A stretch of 64,000 nt of DNA. It comes from Cypionkella aquatica (lineage in GTDB: Bacteria > Pseudomonadota > Alphaproteobacteria > Rhodobacterales > Rhodobacteraceae). The notes below the pieces were generated by a model that was not told the origin of the DNA, did not search any database, and saw only the letters and a list, made by a program, of their open reading frames with translations. The first letter of the stretch is position 1. Each line of letters opens with the position of its first letter. Location: assembly GCF_030161095.1 (NCBI RefSeq), contig NZ_BSPP01000002.1:186001-250000 (forward strand), in the 5' to 3' direction. Shown here piece by piece: positions 47,676 through 56,673 of this stretch. The position numbers and the translations under genes are program-made.

Positions 47676-48715
47676 AGATTCTGGTGACGGGGGGCGCGGG
47701 CTTTATCGGCTCGGCCGTGGTGCGTTTGGCGGTGTCGCGCGGGCATGAGGTGGTCAATCTGGATGCGCTGACCTATGCGGCCTGTCTGGACAATGTGGCC
47801 GAGGCTGCGGGGTCGAACCTATATAGCTTTGAGCAGGCGGATATTCGCGACCGCGCCCGGCTGGATGAGATTTTCAGCCTTCATCGCCCGGATGTGGTGA
47901 TGCATCTGGCGGCGGAAAGCCATGTCGACCGCAGTATTGATGGCCCCGGCGATTTCATCCTGACCAATATCAACGGTACCTATAACATGCTGGAGGCGGC
48001 GCGGGCCTATTGGGTCAGTGCGGGCAAGCCTGCTGGCTTCCGGTTTCACCACATCAGCACGGACGAGGTTTTCGGCTCGCTGGGCGCCGAAGGGCAGTTC
48101 ACCGAGGAGACCTCTTACGATCCGCGCAGCCCTTATTCGGCGTCAAAGGCGGCGAGCGACCATCTGGTGCGGGCGTGGCATGAAACCTATGGCTTGCCAG
48201 TGGTGCTGACCAATTGCTCGAACAATTACGGGCCGTATCATTTCCCGGAAAAGCTGATCCCAGTGGTGATTTTGAATGCGTTGGCGGGGAAACCTTTGCC
48301 GATCTATGGCGACGGGTCGAACGTGCGCGATTGGCTTTATGTCGAGGATCACGCCGACGCTTTGCTGTTGGTGGTGGAAAAGGGCGCGCTGGGGCGCAGC
48401 TATAATATCGGTGGCGAGAACGAGCGCAGCAATCTGCAATTGGTGCAAACCCTCTGCGGGATTCTGGATGCCAAGCGGCCCAAGGCCTCGGGCTCTTATG
48501 CCGATCAGATCACCTATGTGACGGATCGCCCGGGGCATGACGCGCGCTACGCGATTGATCCCAGCCGTATCCGCGAGGAATTGGGTTGGCGGCCATCGGT
48601 GACGGTGGAGCAGGGTTTGGAGAAAACCGTGCAATGGTATCTGGACAATGAAGCGTGGTGGAAGCCGCTGCAGGCGCGTGCTGGTGTGGGCGTGCGGCTG
48701 GGGGTGAAAGCGTGA
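47672..48715 (+). CDS. rfbB: dTDP-glucose 4,6-dehydratase
   Basis: 347 residues from ATG 47672. Extended [15 protein letters not shown] at the N-terminus, [15 protein letters not shown], the catalytic [27 protein letters not shown] (Tyr-Lys) and [17 protein letters not shown]. Second step of the rhamnose pathway. Separated from rfbD by a double-hairpin repeat only. Confidence 0.97.
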   Translation: MKILVTGGAGFIGSAVVRLAVSRGHEVVNLDALTYAACLDNVAEAAGSNLYSFEQADIRDRARLDEIFSLHRPDVVMHLAAESHVDRSIDGPGDFILTNINGTYNMLEAARAYWVSAGKPAGFRFHHISTDEVFGSLGAEGQFTEETSYDPRSPYSASKAASDHLVRAWHETYGLPVVLTNCSNNYGPYHFPEKLIPVVILNALAGKPLPIYGDGSNVRDWLYVEDHADALLLVVEKGALGRSYNIGGENERSNLQLVQTLCGILDAKRPKASGSYADQITYVTDRPGHDARYAIDPSRIREELGWRPSVTVEQGLEKTVQWYLDNEAWWKPLQARAGVGVRLGVKA

Positions 48716-48717
48716 TC

Positions 48718-48759
48718 GGAATTCGCACGAATTCCGTGACGATTTTCGCGCGAAAATCG
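48718..48759 (+). repeat. double-hairpin intergenic repeat, copy 2
   Basis: GGAATTCG-CA-CGAATTCC (48718-48735), GTGA, then the perfect 20-bp palindrome CGATTTTCGCGCGAAAATCG (48740-48759). Begins two bases after the rfbB stop and fills the gap before rfbD. Same layout as 13701-13745. Confidence 0.75.
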
Positions 48760-48770
48760 GGGGAGTGGCT

Positions 48771-49622
48771 GTGAGGGCACTGGTTTTTGGTCAAACCGGG
48801 CAGGTTGCGCGCGAATTGGCGCGGCGCTTGCCTGCTGGCGTTACAGCCGCGTTTCTGGGGCGGGATCGTGCCGATCTGTCGGATCCTGCGGCCTGTGCGG
48901 CGGCGGTGATGGCTTGCGATGCCGACGTGGTGATCAATGCGGCGGCTTGGACGGCGGTGGACAAAGCCGAGACCGAAGACGCGGCGGCGTTGGTGGTGAA
49001 CGGCGATGCGCCGGGGGCTATGGCGCGGGCTTGTGCCGCCAAGGGGCTGCCGTTCGTGCATATCTCGACCGATTATGTCTTTGATGGCGCGGGCTATCAG
49101 CCGTTTGCTGTGGATCATCCGGTGGCGCCTTTGGGGGCTTATGGGCGCACCAAACTGGCGGGCGAGCGCGCCGTGCAGGCAGCGGGTGGGCGCTTTGTGA
49201 TCCTGCGGACCTCTTGGGTGGTGTCGGCGCATGGCGCGAATTTCGTCAAGACCATGCTGCGGCTGGGTGCATCGCGCGACAGTCTGAATGTGGTGGCCGA
49301 TCAGATCGGCGGGCCGACGCCTGCGGCGGATATTGCCGACGCGGTTTACGCGCTGGCACGTGGCTTGCTTGAGGGCAAGGCCAGCGGCGTGCAGCATTTT
49401 GCGGGTGCGCCCGATTGTTCATGGGCGGATTTCGCGCGCGAGATCATGGCGCGGGCCGGCTTGGCTTGTGTGGTGAATGACATTCCCTCAAGCGCCTATC
49501 CGACGCCCGCAAAACGTCCGCTGAATTCGCGGTTGGATTGCAGCGGTTTGGCGGCGTTTGGTCTTGTGCGGCCAGATTGGCGCGACGGTTTGGATAAGAT
49601 TTTGCAGGAGGTATCGGTATGA
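48771..49622 (+). CDS. rfbD: dTDP-4-dehydrorhamnose reductase
   Basis: 283 residues. GTG 48771 is chosen because GGGGGAG ends five bases ahead; another GTG at 48765 would sit on top of that site. N-terminal [36 protein letters not shown], and YGRTKLAGE with the Tyr-Lys pair. Last step making dTDP-L-rhamnose. Overlaps rfbA. Confidence 0.95.
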   Translation: MRALVFGQTGQVARELARRLPAGVTAAFLGRDRADLSDPAACAAAVMACDADVVINAAAWTAVDKAETEDAAALVVNGDAPGAMARACAAKGLPFVHISTDYVFDGAGYQPFAVDHPVAPLGAYGRTKLAGERAVQAAGGRFVILRTSWVVSAHGANFVKTMLRLGASRDSLNVVADQIGGPTPAADIADAVYALARGLLEGKASGVQHFAGAPDCSWADFAREIMARAGLACVVNDIPSSAYPTPAKRPLNSRLDCSGLAAFGLVRPDWRDGLDKILQEVSV

Positions 49623-50491
49623 TGCGCAAGGGGATCATTCTGGCGGGCGGCTCTGGCACGCGGCTGTGGCCGATCACGATGGGCGTCAGCAAGCAGCTTT
49701 TGCCGATCTATGACAAGCCGATGATCTACTATCCGTTGTCGGTGCTGATGCTGGGTGGCATCCGCGAGATTGCCATCATCACCACGCCAGACGATCAGCC
49801 GCAGTTCATCCGATTGCTGGGTGATGGCAGCCAATGGGGCCTGTCGCTGACCTATATCGTGCAGCCCTCGCCGGATGGTTTGGCGCAGGCCTATCTGTTG
49901 GCGAAGGATTTTCTGGCCGGTGCGCCGTCGGTGCTGGTGTTGGGCGATAACATCTTTTTCGGCCATGGCCTGCCCGAGATTTTGGCCTCGGCGGGGGCGA
50001 AGCAGGCAGGTGGCACGGTGTTCGGCTACCGCGTCGCTGATCCCGAGCGGTATGGCGTGGTGCAGTTTGACGCCGCAGGCAATGTGCAGGCGATCATCGA
50101 AAAGCCAGAGGTGCCGCCGTCAAACTATGCGGTGACCGGGCTGTATTATCTGGACGCGCGCGCGCCGGAACTGGCGGCTCGGGTGAAACCTTCGCCAAGG
50201 GGCGAGCTGGAAATTGCCGATCTGCTGGAGATTTATCGCGCCGAGGGCAGTCTGACGGTCGAAAAGATGGGCCGCGGCTTTGCATGGCTGGATACCGGCA
50301 CGCATGGCAGTCTGCTGGATGCCGGGAACTTTGTGCGCACCCTAGAGGCGCGGCAGGGCTTGCAGGTGGGGTGCCCGGATGAGATCGCCTATCGTGCCGG
50401 TTGGATCGACAAGGCGGCGCTGCTGGCGCGGGCGGAAATTTTCAGAAAGAACGACTATGGCCGCTATTTGTTGGGGATTGTTTCCGAATAG
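49619..50491 (+). CDS. rfbA: glucose-1-phosphate thymidylyltransferase
   Basis: 290 residues; AGGAGG stands seven bases before the first of two adjacent ATGs. Nucleotidyltransferase signature [20 protein letters not shown], then [33 protein letters not shown] and [15 protein letters not shown]. First committed step toward dTDP-rhamnose. Last of the four overlapping or closely spaced rhamnose genes. Confidence 0.97.
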   Translation: MMRKGIILAGGSGTRLWPITMGVSKQLLPIYDKPMIYYPLSVLMLGGIREIAIITTPDDQPQFIRLLGDGSQWGLSLTYIVQPSPDGLAQAYLLAKDFLAGAPSVLVLGDNIFFGHGLPEILASAGAKQAGGTVFGYRVADPERYGVVQFDAAGNVQAIIEKPEVPPSNYAVTGLYYLDARAPELAARVKPSPRGELEIADLLEIYRAEGSLTVEKMGRGFAWLDTGTHGSLLDAGNFVRTLEARQGLQVGCPDEIAYRAGWIDKAALLARAEIFRKNDYGRYLLGIVSE

Positions 50492-50632
50492 CCCAAAGAT
50501 AGGGGAATCCTTCGCGCCAAGGTTGAAATTGGCGCGCGTTCTGCCGGGTTTTTAGCATTTTTCGCTAGTATTGTTTCTGAAACGTGGCAGAATAAAGAGG
50601 TCAGGTTTCGTCTGATACGCCGGTGGTGAATC

Positions 50633-50809
50633 ATGTTGGTCGGTTTGATAATCAGTGCAATTTCGGGCGGGACGGCAAGTTTGCTGCTGTCTCTGCTGCA
50701 TGATGTCAGCTTGGTTTATGCGCTGCTGTCCTACCCCCTGGGCGGTATGCTTGCCATCGCGCTGTTTGCTGGTTGGTGTTTTCTGCGTGAAGGCCGCGAG
50801 TCGGTCTAA
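50633..50809 (+). CDS. 58-residue small membrane protein
   Basis: ATG 50633 to TAA 50807. Begins MLVGLIISAISGGTASLLL, has two hydrophobic segments (about 1-20 and 27-49) and ends FLREGRESV. GGTGGTG lies just upstream. Codon use is like the neighbours, and a hairpin starts four bases after the stop. The family was not identified. It sits between rfbA and the exoY-like gene, so it may belong to the polysaccharide machinery, but this is only positional. Confidence 0.55.
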   Translation: MLVGLIISAISGGTASLLLSLLHDVSLVYALLSYPLGGMLAIALFAGWCFLREGRESV

Positions 50810-50812
50810 GGC

Positions 50813-50834
50813 TTTCGACGAATTTGCGTCGAAA
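50813..50834 (+). terminator. hairpin after the small membrane gene
   Basis: TTTCGACG (50813-50820) and CGTCGAAA (50827-50834) around AATTTG, four bases beyond the stop at 50809. No long T-run follows, so termination would be weak or factor-dependent. Confidence 0.45.
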
Positions 50835-50837
50835 TAG

Positions 50838-51242
50838 AAACAATAGCGGCGCGCTTTTGGCGTGACTTCTGTGTTTGCTTGGGCGAAGTGATTCGCCCGA
50901 AATTTCTGCAGTGCGGAATTTCATATGCTCCTGCGGCGGAGAGCGTTTTTCGCGGTTCACGTCAGGGTTGCGCTATACTGAATCAAGGCAAGATCATGGC
51001 GGCAGTATGGCGAAATATATCGGTTAAAATGGCCTAAATATGTCCGCCCCCCCGCGAAAGGTGTCGCCAAGCCTGTAGGGGAACGGCTAAATTGCAGGTG
51101 GGGGCGTACTTGTTAAGTGCGGCAAATAGACTGCTAACTTTCAGATCGGATCCGGCCAAACCGGGACTAGGTTTGTTTCCTGAAACCCATGCAACGATGG
51201 GGTCGGGGTGTGTGGTTTATGGTTGTCGTTTGGTGACCTGTA
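50838..51242 (+). other. 405-base leader ahead of the exoY-like gene
   Basis: No convincing gene. It contains the hairpin pair GGGCGAA/TTCGCCC (50881-50898) directly followed by GAAATT...AATTTC (50899-50922), then a GC hairpin before GTTTTT near 50945, and an AT-rich stretch at 51005-51045 that may hold the promoter of the exoY-like gene. A long 5' leader or a small RNA is possible; the sequence alone cannot decide. Confidence 0.4.
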
Positions 51243-51962
51243 ATGACAATCAACTACCAAGACTTCTTCAACTATCGATCCACCTCGGCTGACCCCGACA
51301 AAGCTGCAGATCTTGCGCCCTTGGGTGCAATGGTGAAGGTCAATCCGTCAGGGCGTGGGCCATATCGGCGCTTTTTCAAGCGCGCGTTCGATGTCACGGC
51401 AATCTTGTTGGCGGCTCCGGCTGTTGTGCCTGTGGTGGCGATTGCGGCGATTTTGGTGGCGCGCGATGGCGGCAGCCCGTTCTACACACAGATGCGTGTC
51501 GGCAAATCCGGCAAGCGGTTCCGTATGTGGAAGCTGCGCTCGATGGTGCGGGATGCGGATGAGCGGATGGAAGAATTCCTTGCTGCAAACCCCGAAGCCC
51601 GGATGGAGTGGGACAGCACGCAAAAGCTGAAGTCCGACCCGCGTATCACCCGCACCGGTAAATTCCTGCGCAAGTCGTCGCTGGATGAACTGCCGCAGCT
51701 GTGGAACGTGTTGACCGGGGATATGAGCTTGGTCGGGCCGCGCCCGATGATGATCAACCAGCAGAGCATGTATCCGGGGCGGGCCTATTACGCGCTGCGT
51801 CCGGGGATCACGGGGTATTGGCAGACCTCGGGGCGCAATCGCACGACGTTTGAGGCGCGGGCGCAGTTTGATGATGCCTATGAGGCTGATCTGTCGCTGG
51901 TCACGGATATGAAGGTGCTGGCGGCGACCGTGGGTGTGGTGGTGCAGGGCACCGGTTACTGA
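51243..51962 (+). CDS. initiating sugar-phosphate transferase (ExoY-like)
   Basis: 239 residues, monotopic polyprenyl-phosphate phosphosugar transferase. One N-terminal re-entrant helix (DVTAILLAAPAVVPVVAIAA), then GSPFYTQMRVGKSGKRFRMWKLRSM, SSLDELPQLWNVLTGDMSLVGPRP and LRPGITGYWQTSGRN. It transfers the first sugar-phosphate onto undecaprenyl phosphate and so starts the repeat unit of this locus. Short form without the WbaP-type N-terminal extension. Confidence 0.93.
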   Translation: MTINYQDFFNYRSTSADPDKAADLAPLGAMVKVNPSGRGPYRRFFKRAFDVTAILLAAPAVVPVVAIAAILVARDGGSPFYTQMRVGKSGKRFRMWKLRSMVRDADERMEEFLAANPEARMEWDSTQKLKSDPRITRTGKFLRKSSLDELPQLWNVLTGDMSLVGPRPMMINQQSMYPGRAYYALRPGITGYWQTSGRNRTTFEARAQFDDAYEADLSLVTDMKVLAATVGVVVQGTGY

Positions 51963-52024
51963 GCTGGGCGGTTCGGCCACAGATTTTGGTTGAGATGTCT
52001 GCGGTCTGAGCACATTCTGATCCG

Positions 52025-52051
52025 GCTCGCCCCGTTTGGGGCGGGCTTTTT
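52025..52051 (+). terminator. intrinsic terminator of the exoY-like gene
   Basis: GCTCGCCCC-GTTT-GGGGCGGGC (52025-52046) followed by TTTTT (52047-52051), 63 bases after the stop. Confidence 0.85.
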
Positions 52052-52063
52052 GCTTTGGCGGGG

Positions 52064-52101
52064 CTGGGACAACGCATCGCGGAAGTGTCCCAGCTGGGAC
52101 A
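52064..52101. promoter_or_regulatory. cluster of CTGGGACA half-sites
   Basis: CTGGGACA at 52064-52071 and 52094-52101 (30 bp apart) and its complement at 52086-52093. The last two form the perfect 16-bp palindrome TGTCCCAGCTGGGACA. It lies between the 3' ends of the exoY-like and wzz genes, just past a terminator. Regulator unknown. Confidence 0.45.
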
Positions 52102-52238
52102 AATTTCTGTAGGTGGTGGAATGAGAAAAACCGACCACAGGATGTTGATTTTGATGGCCATAGCGCAAAGGTTACGGCCCTTTGGCTGGGCTATGGGCCG
52201 AGGATGATCTTGTAGCGCGGGCCCAGCTGTAGCCCGGT

Positions 52239-53597
52239 TCAGCCGATCACGGCAGCGAGCAAAATCAGTAGCAAAGTGGCCCCGCCCGCGATCATGGCAA
52301 AGCGCCTTAGACCGAAAGCCGCGCGCTTGGGATTGTCGATCAGGCGCAGGGCTGCGCTGCCCAAGCGGCCTTTGGGGGCGCGGATTTCCGGGATGCAGAC
52401 CACGGGTTCAAGATCCAGTTGGCGCTGCATCTGCGCGGCTGTGCGCACGACGGGGCGCATCAGATCCAGCACAAAGGCCAAGGTCAGCGCTGCCAGCAAG
52501 CTGGCCACGGCCCCGGCGATGGCGATTTTCTTCTTACCGCCGCCCGTGGGATATTCTGGCGACAAGGCGCGGTCGAGCAGGGTAAAACGTTCGGCCTGTT
52601 GACGTTCGGACAGGCGCTGCGTGGTTTCCGCCTCTGCCATGCGCTGCGTTACGTTGTCATACTGGCCCTGCAACTGTTGCAGTTGGCGGTCATAACCTGC
52701 CAGCACACGTTCCACTTCGGGAGTGGCGGCAAGCGCGGTTTCAATCGCAGATTTGCGGGTGTTGATCGAGGCGATCTGGGCATTCAGCACGTCAATCTGG
52801 GCGGCAATGTCATCAAAGCGGCGCTTGTCGGTTTCGCGCTGCACCTGCTTTTGCGTGATGGCGTTCTGCTCGTTCTGCAAGCCGACCAGATCTTGCGTGG
52901 CCTGACGCAGATCGTCGGACAGACTGACGATTTCATCGCGGCGGGCATCGGTCAAGGTGGGCATGGCATCGGCATTGGCATTTTTATAGGCGGCGACTTC
53001 GGCCTCGAGTTTGGAGATTTGCTCGTAAACCCGCGCTTCTTCCTCGCGGAAAAACGCGACATTGGTATCGGCGCGGCTGCGCTGACCGGCGGCGCTTTGA
53101 TCAAGGATGCCTTGGGCGAAATCATTGGCCAGCTGTGCGGCCATCTCGGGGTCGCCATAGCGCACCGCAACAATGATCGCCGAGATGCTGCGACCCTGAC
53201 CGAACGCCTGCCCGCCCGCGCTGTCGACGGCCTGAAAGGTGACAGAACTGCGCAAAGCGATCAGCTTTTCATCATTGGCCAGTTGAGGTTGATCGGCAAA
53301 CAGGTTGTGACGCTCGATCACCGCGTTCAGGGCATCGCGGGTGGTCAGCCGCTGTTCGATGGTTTGCAGAATTTGCGCCGAGCCGCCGCCATCGGGCTGC
53401 ACCTGCCCGCCCTGTGCGTTGGTTTCGGCGACCTGCGCGCCCTCGATCTGGATCACTGCTGCGGATTCGTAAATGTCGGGTCGGGTTTTTGCGAAGACCA
53501 CGGCGGCCAACAGGCCGGTGAGGGTGATCAGAATGATCATCCAGCGCCGACGCAGCAGCAGGCTGACAAGTTCTTCGATAGATTGAATTTGACCCAT
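52239..53597 (-). CDS. Wzz-type chain length determinant / polysaccharide co-polymerase
   Basis: 452 residues. First membrane helix at ~18-36 (WMIILITLTGLLAAVVFAKT), a long periplasmic coiled-coil region to ~340, and SPEYPTGGGKKK before the second helix near 358-378. A third hydrophobic segment lies at the very C-terminus, and there is no kinase domain. It sets polysaccharide chain length with Wzy. The partner ATPase gene lies just upstream, three bases away. Confidence 0.88.
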   Translation of the reverse strand: MGQIQSIEELVSLLLRRRWMIILITLTGLLAAVVFAKTRPDIYESAAVIQIEGAQVAETNAQGGQVQPDGGGSAQILQTIEQRLTTRDALNAVIERHNLFADQPQLANDEKLIALRSSVTFQAVDSAGGQAFGQGRSISAIIVAVRYGDPEMAAQLANDFAQGILDQSAAGQRSRADTNVAFFREEEARVYEQISKLEAEVAAYKNANADAMPTLTDARRDEIVSLSDDLRQATQDLVGLQNEQNAITQKQVQRETDKRRFDDIAAQIDVLNAQIASINTRKSAIETALAATPEVERVLAGYDRQLQQLQGQYDNVTQRMAEAETTQRLSERQQAERFTLLDRALSPEYPTGGGKKKIAIAGAVASLLAALTLAFVLDLMRPVVRTAAQMQRQLDLEPVVCIPEIRAPKGRLGSAALRLIDNPKRAAFGLRRFAMIAGGATLLLILLAAVIG

Positions 53598-53600
53598 GAT

Positions 53601-54473
53601 CTACTTCTTCGCGTAGCGGTAGCGGCCCGCGTTGAAATCCTGAGCGCGGTTCAGCACCACGCCCAGCAAGGGGATGCGCCCCTCAAACATCTTTTCACAG
53701 GCGCGGATTTCGTCGGGCGAGGTTTGTGCGCCATCGGTGACCAGCAGCACGGCATCAAGATTGGGGCCAAGCGCCAACAGGTCGTCATTCACCAAAGCGG
53801 GCGGCAGATCGTAGATCACCACCTCGGGGTCGAGTTGTTCGATCATCGCGGCGAGGGCTGTGACGGTGTCAGGGTCGTGCAGCGTTTCTGAGGCGCGCTC
53901 GATCGGATGGGTGTTCAGACCCAGCGCAAGGGTGCGGCCAAAGCGGCGGAATTCGCTTTCCAAGGGCTGATGCCCGGCCAGAAACTCTGCCAGATCAACG
54001 TCGTCTTTGACGCCAAGGATCTGTGCGATCTCGGGGTGGCGCAAATCGAAATCCATCAGAACGGTGCGGCTGGCCGGGCGACGGGCCAGCGAAAACGCAA
54101 GGTTGGTGGCGACAAAGGACTTGCCGCAGCCATGCGTCGGCGAGGTGACGGCGATGCGCTTCCAGCCTTTTTCGGCCAAACCACGCAGCAGGCGGGTGCG
54201 CAGAATGTCAAAGGCGACGGCGGCGGGATGATCTGACGCTTCTAGAAACAAACCGTTTCCAGATTTGGATTTCACATCAGCCTGAACCTGAGCCAGTGAT
54301 TCCCAGACCCGCGCGGGGTTGAACAAGGCAGGCAGGGTGCCAGAGAAAATCTCTCGTCCGGTCTGAAGATCGGGAGAGACATCGTGATACGACCCGGACT
54401 GGCCGGTGCGAAACAGCGACACGCCAGCGGCTTTGCGCTGGTTGTCTTGTGGGCCGTTTTGGTCGGCAGTCAT
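53601..54473 (-). CDS. BY-kinase-like ATPase (CpsD/CapB family)
   Basis: 290 residues from ATG 54473, which has GGAG nine bases ahead; other in-frame ATGs at 54488, 54536 and 54587 are possible. Walker A variant SPTHGCGKSFVATNLA, Walker A' VLMDFDLRHPEIA, Walker B EVVIYDLPP. The C-terminus has only two Tyr (GRYRYAKK) instead of a Tyr-rich cluster. In most Gram-negatives this domain is fused to Wzz; here it is separate but adjacent, so the two proteins probably interact. Confidence 0.85.
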   Translation of the reverse strand: MTADQNGPQDNQRKAAGVSLFRTGQSGSYHDVSPDLQTGREIFSGTLPALFNPARVWESLAQVQADVKSKSGNGLFLEASDHPAAVAFDILRTRLLRGLAEKGWKRIAVTSPTHGCGKSFVATNLAFSLARRPASRTVLMDFDLRHPEIAQILGVKDDVDLAEFLAGHQPLESEFRRFGRTLALGLNTHPIERASETLHDPDTVTALAAMIEQLDPEVVIYDLPPALVNDDLLALGPNLDAVLLVTDGAQTSPDEIRACEKMFEGRIPLLGVVLNRAQDFNAGRYRYAKK

Positions 54474-54813
54474 GGCAAAAATCTCCATATCTGCGGGGCC
54501 TGTGGGCCGCGATGACAAGATGTTGTGTCGGTTCATCCGAAGGGTAGGCTCCTGCAACACTGCGCCAAAGCGGGGCGCAAGCAACATAACAACGGGCTGC
54601 CCTTCGGCAGGGGTGAAACAAGACGCACCACGCGCAACCCTGCGCTGGCTGGCGCGTGGCTGATCAGGATTCGTCCAGGCCCCCGCCTAGAAGCGTTACA
54701 CATAGCTGAACTTGCCCCGAATTGAAAGACTTACGGGGCATGCTGTGGGTGCAGCGGGGCATGGCCAAGGCACAAACATGGCCTTAGATTGGCAGCAATT
54801 CAGGAGGCGTGGC
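54474..54813. promoter_or_regulatory. divergent control region of cpsD-wzz and the GT2 gene
   Basis: 340 bases between divergent starts. Contains CCACGCGC/GCGCGTGG (54628-54635 with 54652-54659) around 16 bases and a small CTGCC-CTTC-GGCAG hairpin near 54595. No gene seen unless cpsD starts further upstream. Regulatory role is inferred from position. Confidence 0.4.
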
Positions 54814-55773
54814 ATGCAAGATGCGGTGATTGACGCGGTGGTGATCGGGCGCAACGAGGGCGCGCGGCTGATCCAGTGCCTGCAATCGCTGCAAGGCCGG
54901 GTGCGGCGGTTGATCTATGTGGATTCGGGGTCGGGCGATGGCTCGGTTCAGGCGGCGCGGGATTTGGGGGCCGAAGTGGTGGCGCTGGACATGCGGCTTG
55001 GCTTCACGGCGGCGCGGGCGCGCAATGCGGGGTTGGCGGTGCTGGCGGCGGGAGGAGAGGCGCCTGCATTCGTGCAGTTTGTCGATGGCGATTGCGAGGT
55101 GCAGCCGGGGTGGCTGGCGGCGGGCTTGGCGGGATTTGCGGCGCATCCGGGGGCTGTGGTGATCTGTGGCCGCAGGCGCGAGCGGTTTCCCGAGGCGTCG
55201 GTGTATAACGCGCTGGCGGATCGGGAGTGGGATACTCCGGTCGGTCAAGCGCTGGCCTGTGGGGGCGATGCGCTGATGCGGTTTGCGGCGGTGCAGGCGG
55301 TGGGCGGCTATGACGCCAGCCTGATCGCCGGAGAAGAGCCGGATCTGTGTCTGCGGTTGCGCAGGGCGGGTGGCGAGGTCTGGCGGATCGTTGACGAGAT
55401 GACGCTGCATGACGCGGCATTGCTGCGCTTTGGGCAGTGGTGGCGGCGGATGGTGCGGGCGGGCTATGCCTTTGCCGAAGGTGCCGCGCGGCATGGGTCG
55501 GCTGCTGAACGGCATTGGCTGGCCGAGACGCGGCGGGCGGTGGTGTGGGGATTGGTGTTGCCGGTGGTGATGGTGTTGGCGGGGCTTTTGCATCCGCTGG
55601 GCTGGCTGTTGGCGCTGATTTATCCCGCGCAGGTGGTGCGGTTGGTGCGGCGCGGCGGTTTGGCTTGGGGCTTTTTCAGCGTGATCGGCAGGTTTGCCGA
55701 GGCGCGTGGGGTGGCAAGTTACTGGGCCAACCGGGCGCGGGGGCGCAGGCGTGGTTTGATCGAGTATAAGTAG
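54814..55773 (+). CDS. glycosyltransferase family 2 with C-terminal membrane helices
   Basis: 319 residues from ATG 54814 with AGGAGG six bases upstream. GT-A fold: VVIGRNEGARLIQCLQSL, YVDSGSGDGSVQAAR, FVDGDCEVQPGWL (DxD-type), then a Cys-Gly-Gly-Asp segment CGGDALMRFAAV and EEPDLCLRLRRAG. Two hydrophobic helices near 245-285. It could extend the lipid-linked repeat unit. Confidence 0.85.
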   Translation: MQDAVIDAVVIGRNEGARLIQCLQSLQGRVRRLIYVDSGSGDGSVQAARDLGAEVVALDMRLGFTAARARNAGLAVLAAGGEAPAFVQFVDGDCEVQPGWLAAGLAGFAAHPGAVVICGRRRERFPEASVYNALADREWDTPVGQALACGGDALMRFAAVQAVGGYDASLIAGEEPDLCLRLRRAGGEVWRIVDEMTLHDAALLRFGQWWRRMVRAGYAFAEGAARHGSAAERHWLAETRRAVVWGLVLPVVMVLAGLLHPLGWLLALIYPAQVVRLVRRGGLAWGFFSVIGRFAEARGVASYWANRARGRRRGLIEYK

Positions 55774-56526
55774 TCAGCGGCGGCGCAGGTTCAGCGCGGC
55801 CAAGATCTGTCGCGGCAGAATGGCGAAGCAGGCAGCATAGCGCGGCACCATGCGGCGCGGATCGCGCAACGCCCGCCACAGCCATTCCAGCGCAAGTGCC
55901 CGCATCCAGCGCGGTGCGCGGGTTTGGCTGCCGGCCAAAAAATCAAGCCCCGCGCCAAAGCTGGCAAAGCCGGTGTGCGGCGCAAGGCTGCGGCCCCGCG
56001 CGGCGATGACCTCTTGCTTGCCCGCGGGCAAGGCAAGGACGCAAAATCCGATGTCGGCGGCGGCGAGGCGGGCCAAAATAGCGTCAGCCTCGGGGCCCTG
56101 CGGATCAAAACCCATCGGCGGTGCGATTTTAAGGGCGATGTGCAGGCCGGGGATCCGCGCCTCAAGCGCCGTCGCCGCGATGGCAAGGGCCGCATCGGTG
56201 GTGCCGATCAGCGCGACCGGGCGGCCCGCTTTGACGGCCAGATCCACCAAGGGCAGCACCATGTCAGACCCCGGCACCAAAGCCACCGGGCGGTGCGCAA
56301 GGCGGGACAACCAAACGATTGGGTTGCCATCGGCCACTACGAAATCTTGCGCGGCATAAGTAGCGCGAAACGCGGGCGAAGAGTGGAGTTTCACCAGATG
56401 GTCAAGGTTGATCGTGGCCAAGGCAAAGCCGTCGCGGGCGGCAAAGCGGGCAGCGACGGCCGCGATCAGTGCGGCGCGGTCATGAATGTTGACGGTGATC
56501 GTCGTCGTATCGAACTGAAACTGCAC
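55774..56526 (-). CDS. WecG/TagA/CpsF family glycosyltransferase
   Basis: 250 residues if the GTG at 56526 is used; AGAAAGG lies just ahead and the product then begins where relatives do. Family motifs are FALATINLDHLVKL, VVADGNPIVWLSRLA, LVPGSDM, and LPAGKQEVIA near 165. GT26 enzymes add ManNAcA or other sugars to lipid-linked intermediates. Alternative in-frame starts lie at 56580-56643. Alone on the minus strand inside the locus. Confidence 0.82.
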   Translation of the reverse strand: MQFQFDTTTITVNIHDRAALIAAVAARFAARDGFALATINLDHLVKLHSSPAFRATYAAQDFVVADGNPIVWLSRLAHRPVALVPGSDMVLPLVDLAVKAGRPVALIGTTDAALAIAATALEARIPGLHIALKIAPPMGFDPQGPEADAILARLAAADIGFCVLALPAGKQEVIAARGRSLAPHTGFASFGAGLDFLAGSQTRAPRWMRALALEWLWRALRDPRRMVPRYAACFAILPRQILAALNLRRR

Positions 56527-56673
56527 CCTGCGCCTTTCTGAGATAACTGGCGGCGTCGCACAGCAAAATGGCTGAAACATGGCCATTGCACCAGTAAAAC
56601 GCGAACATATTGTTTCGCAAACGCTGCATTGAAACCGTTGCAAGGTTTTGGCGATTCATACTACTTGCGAAGG

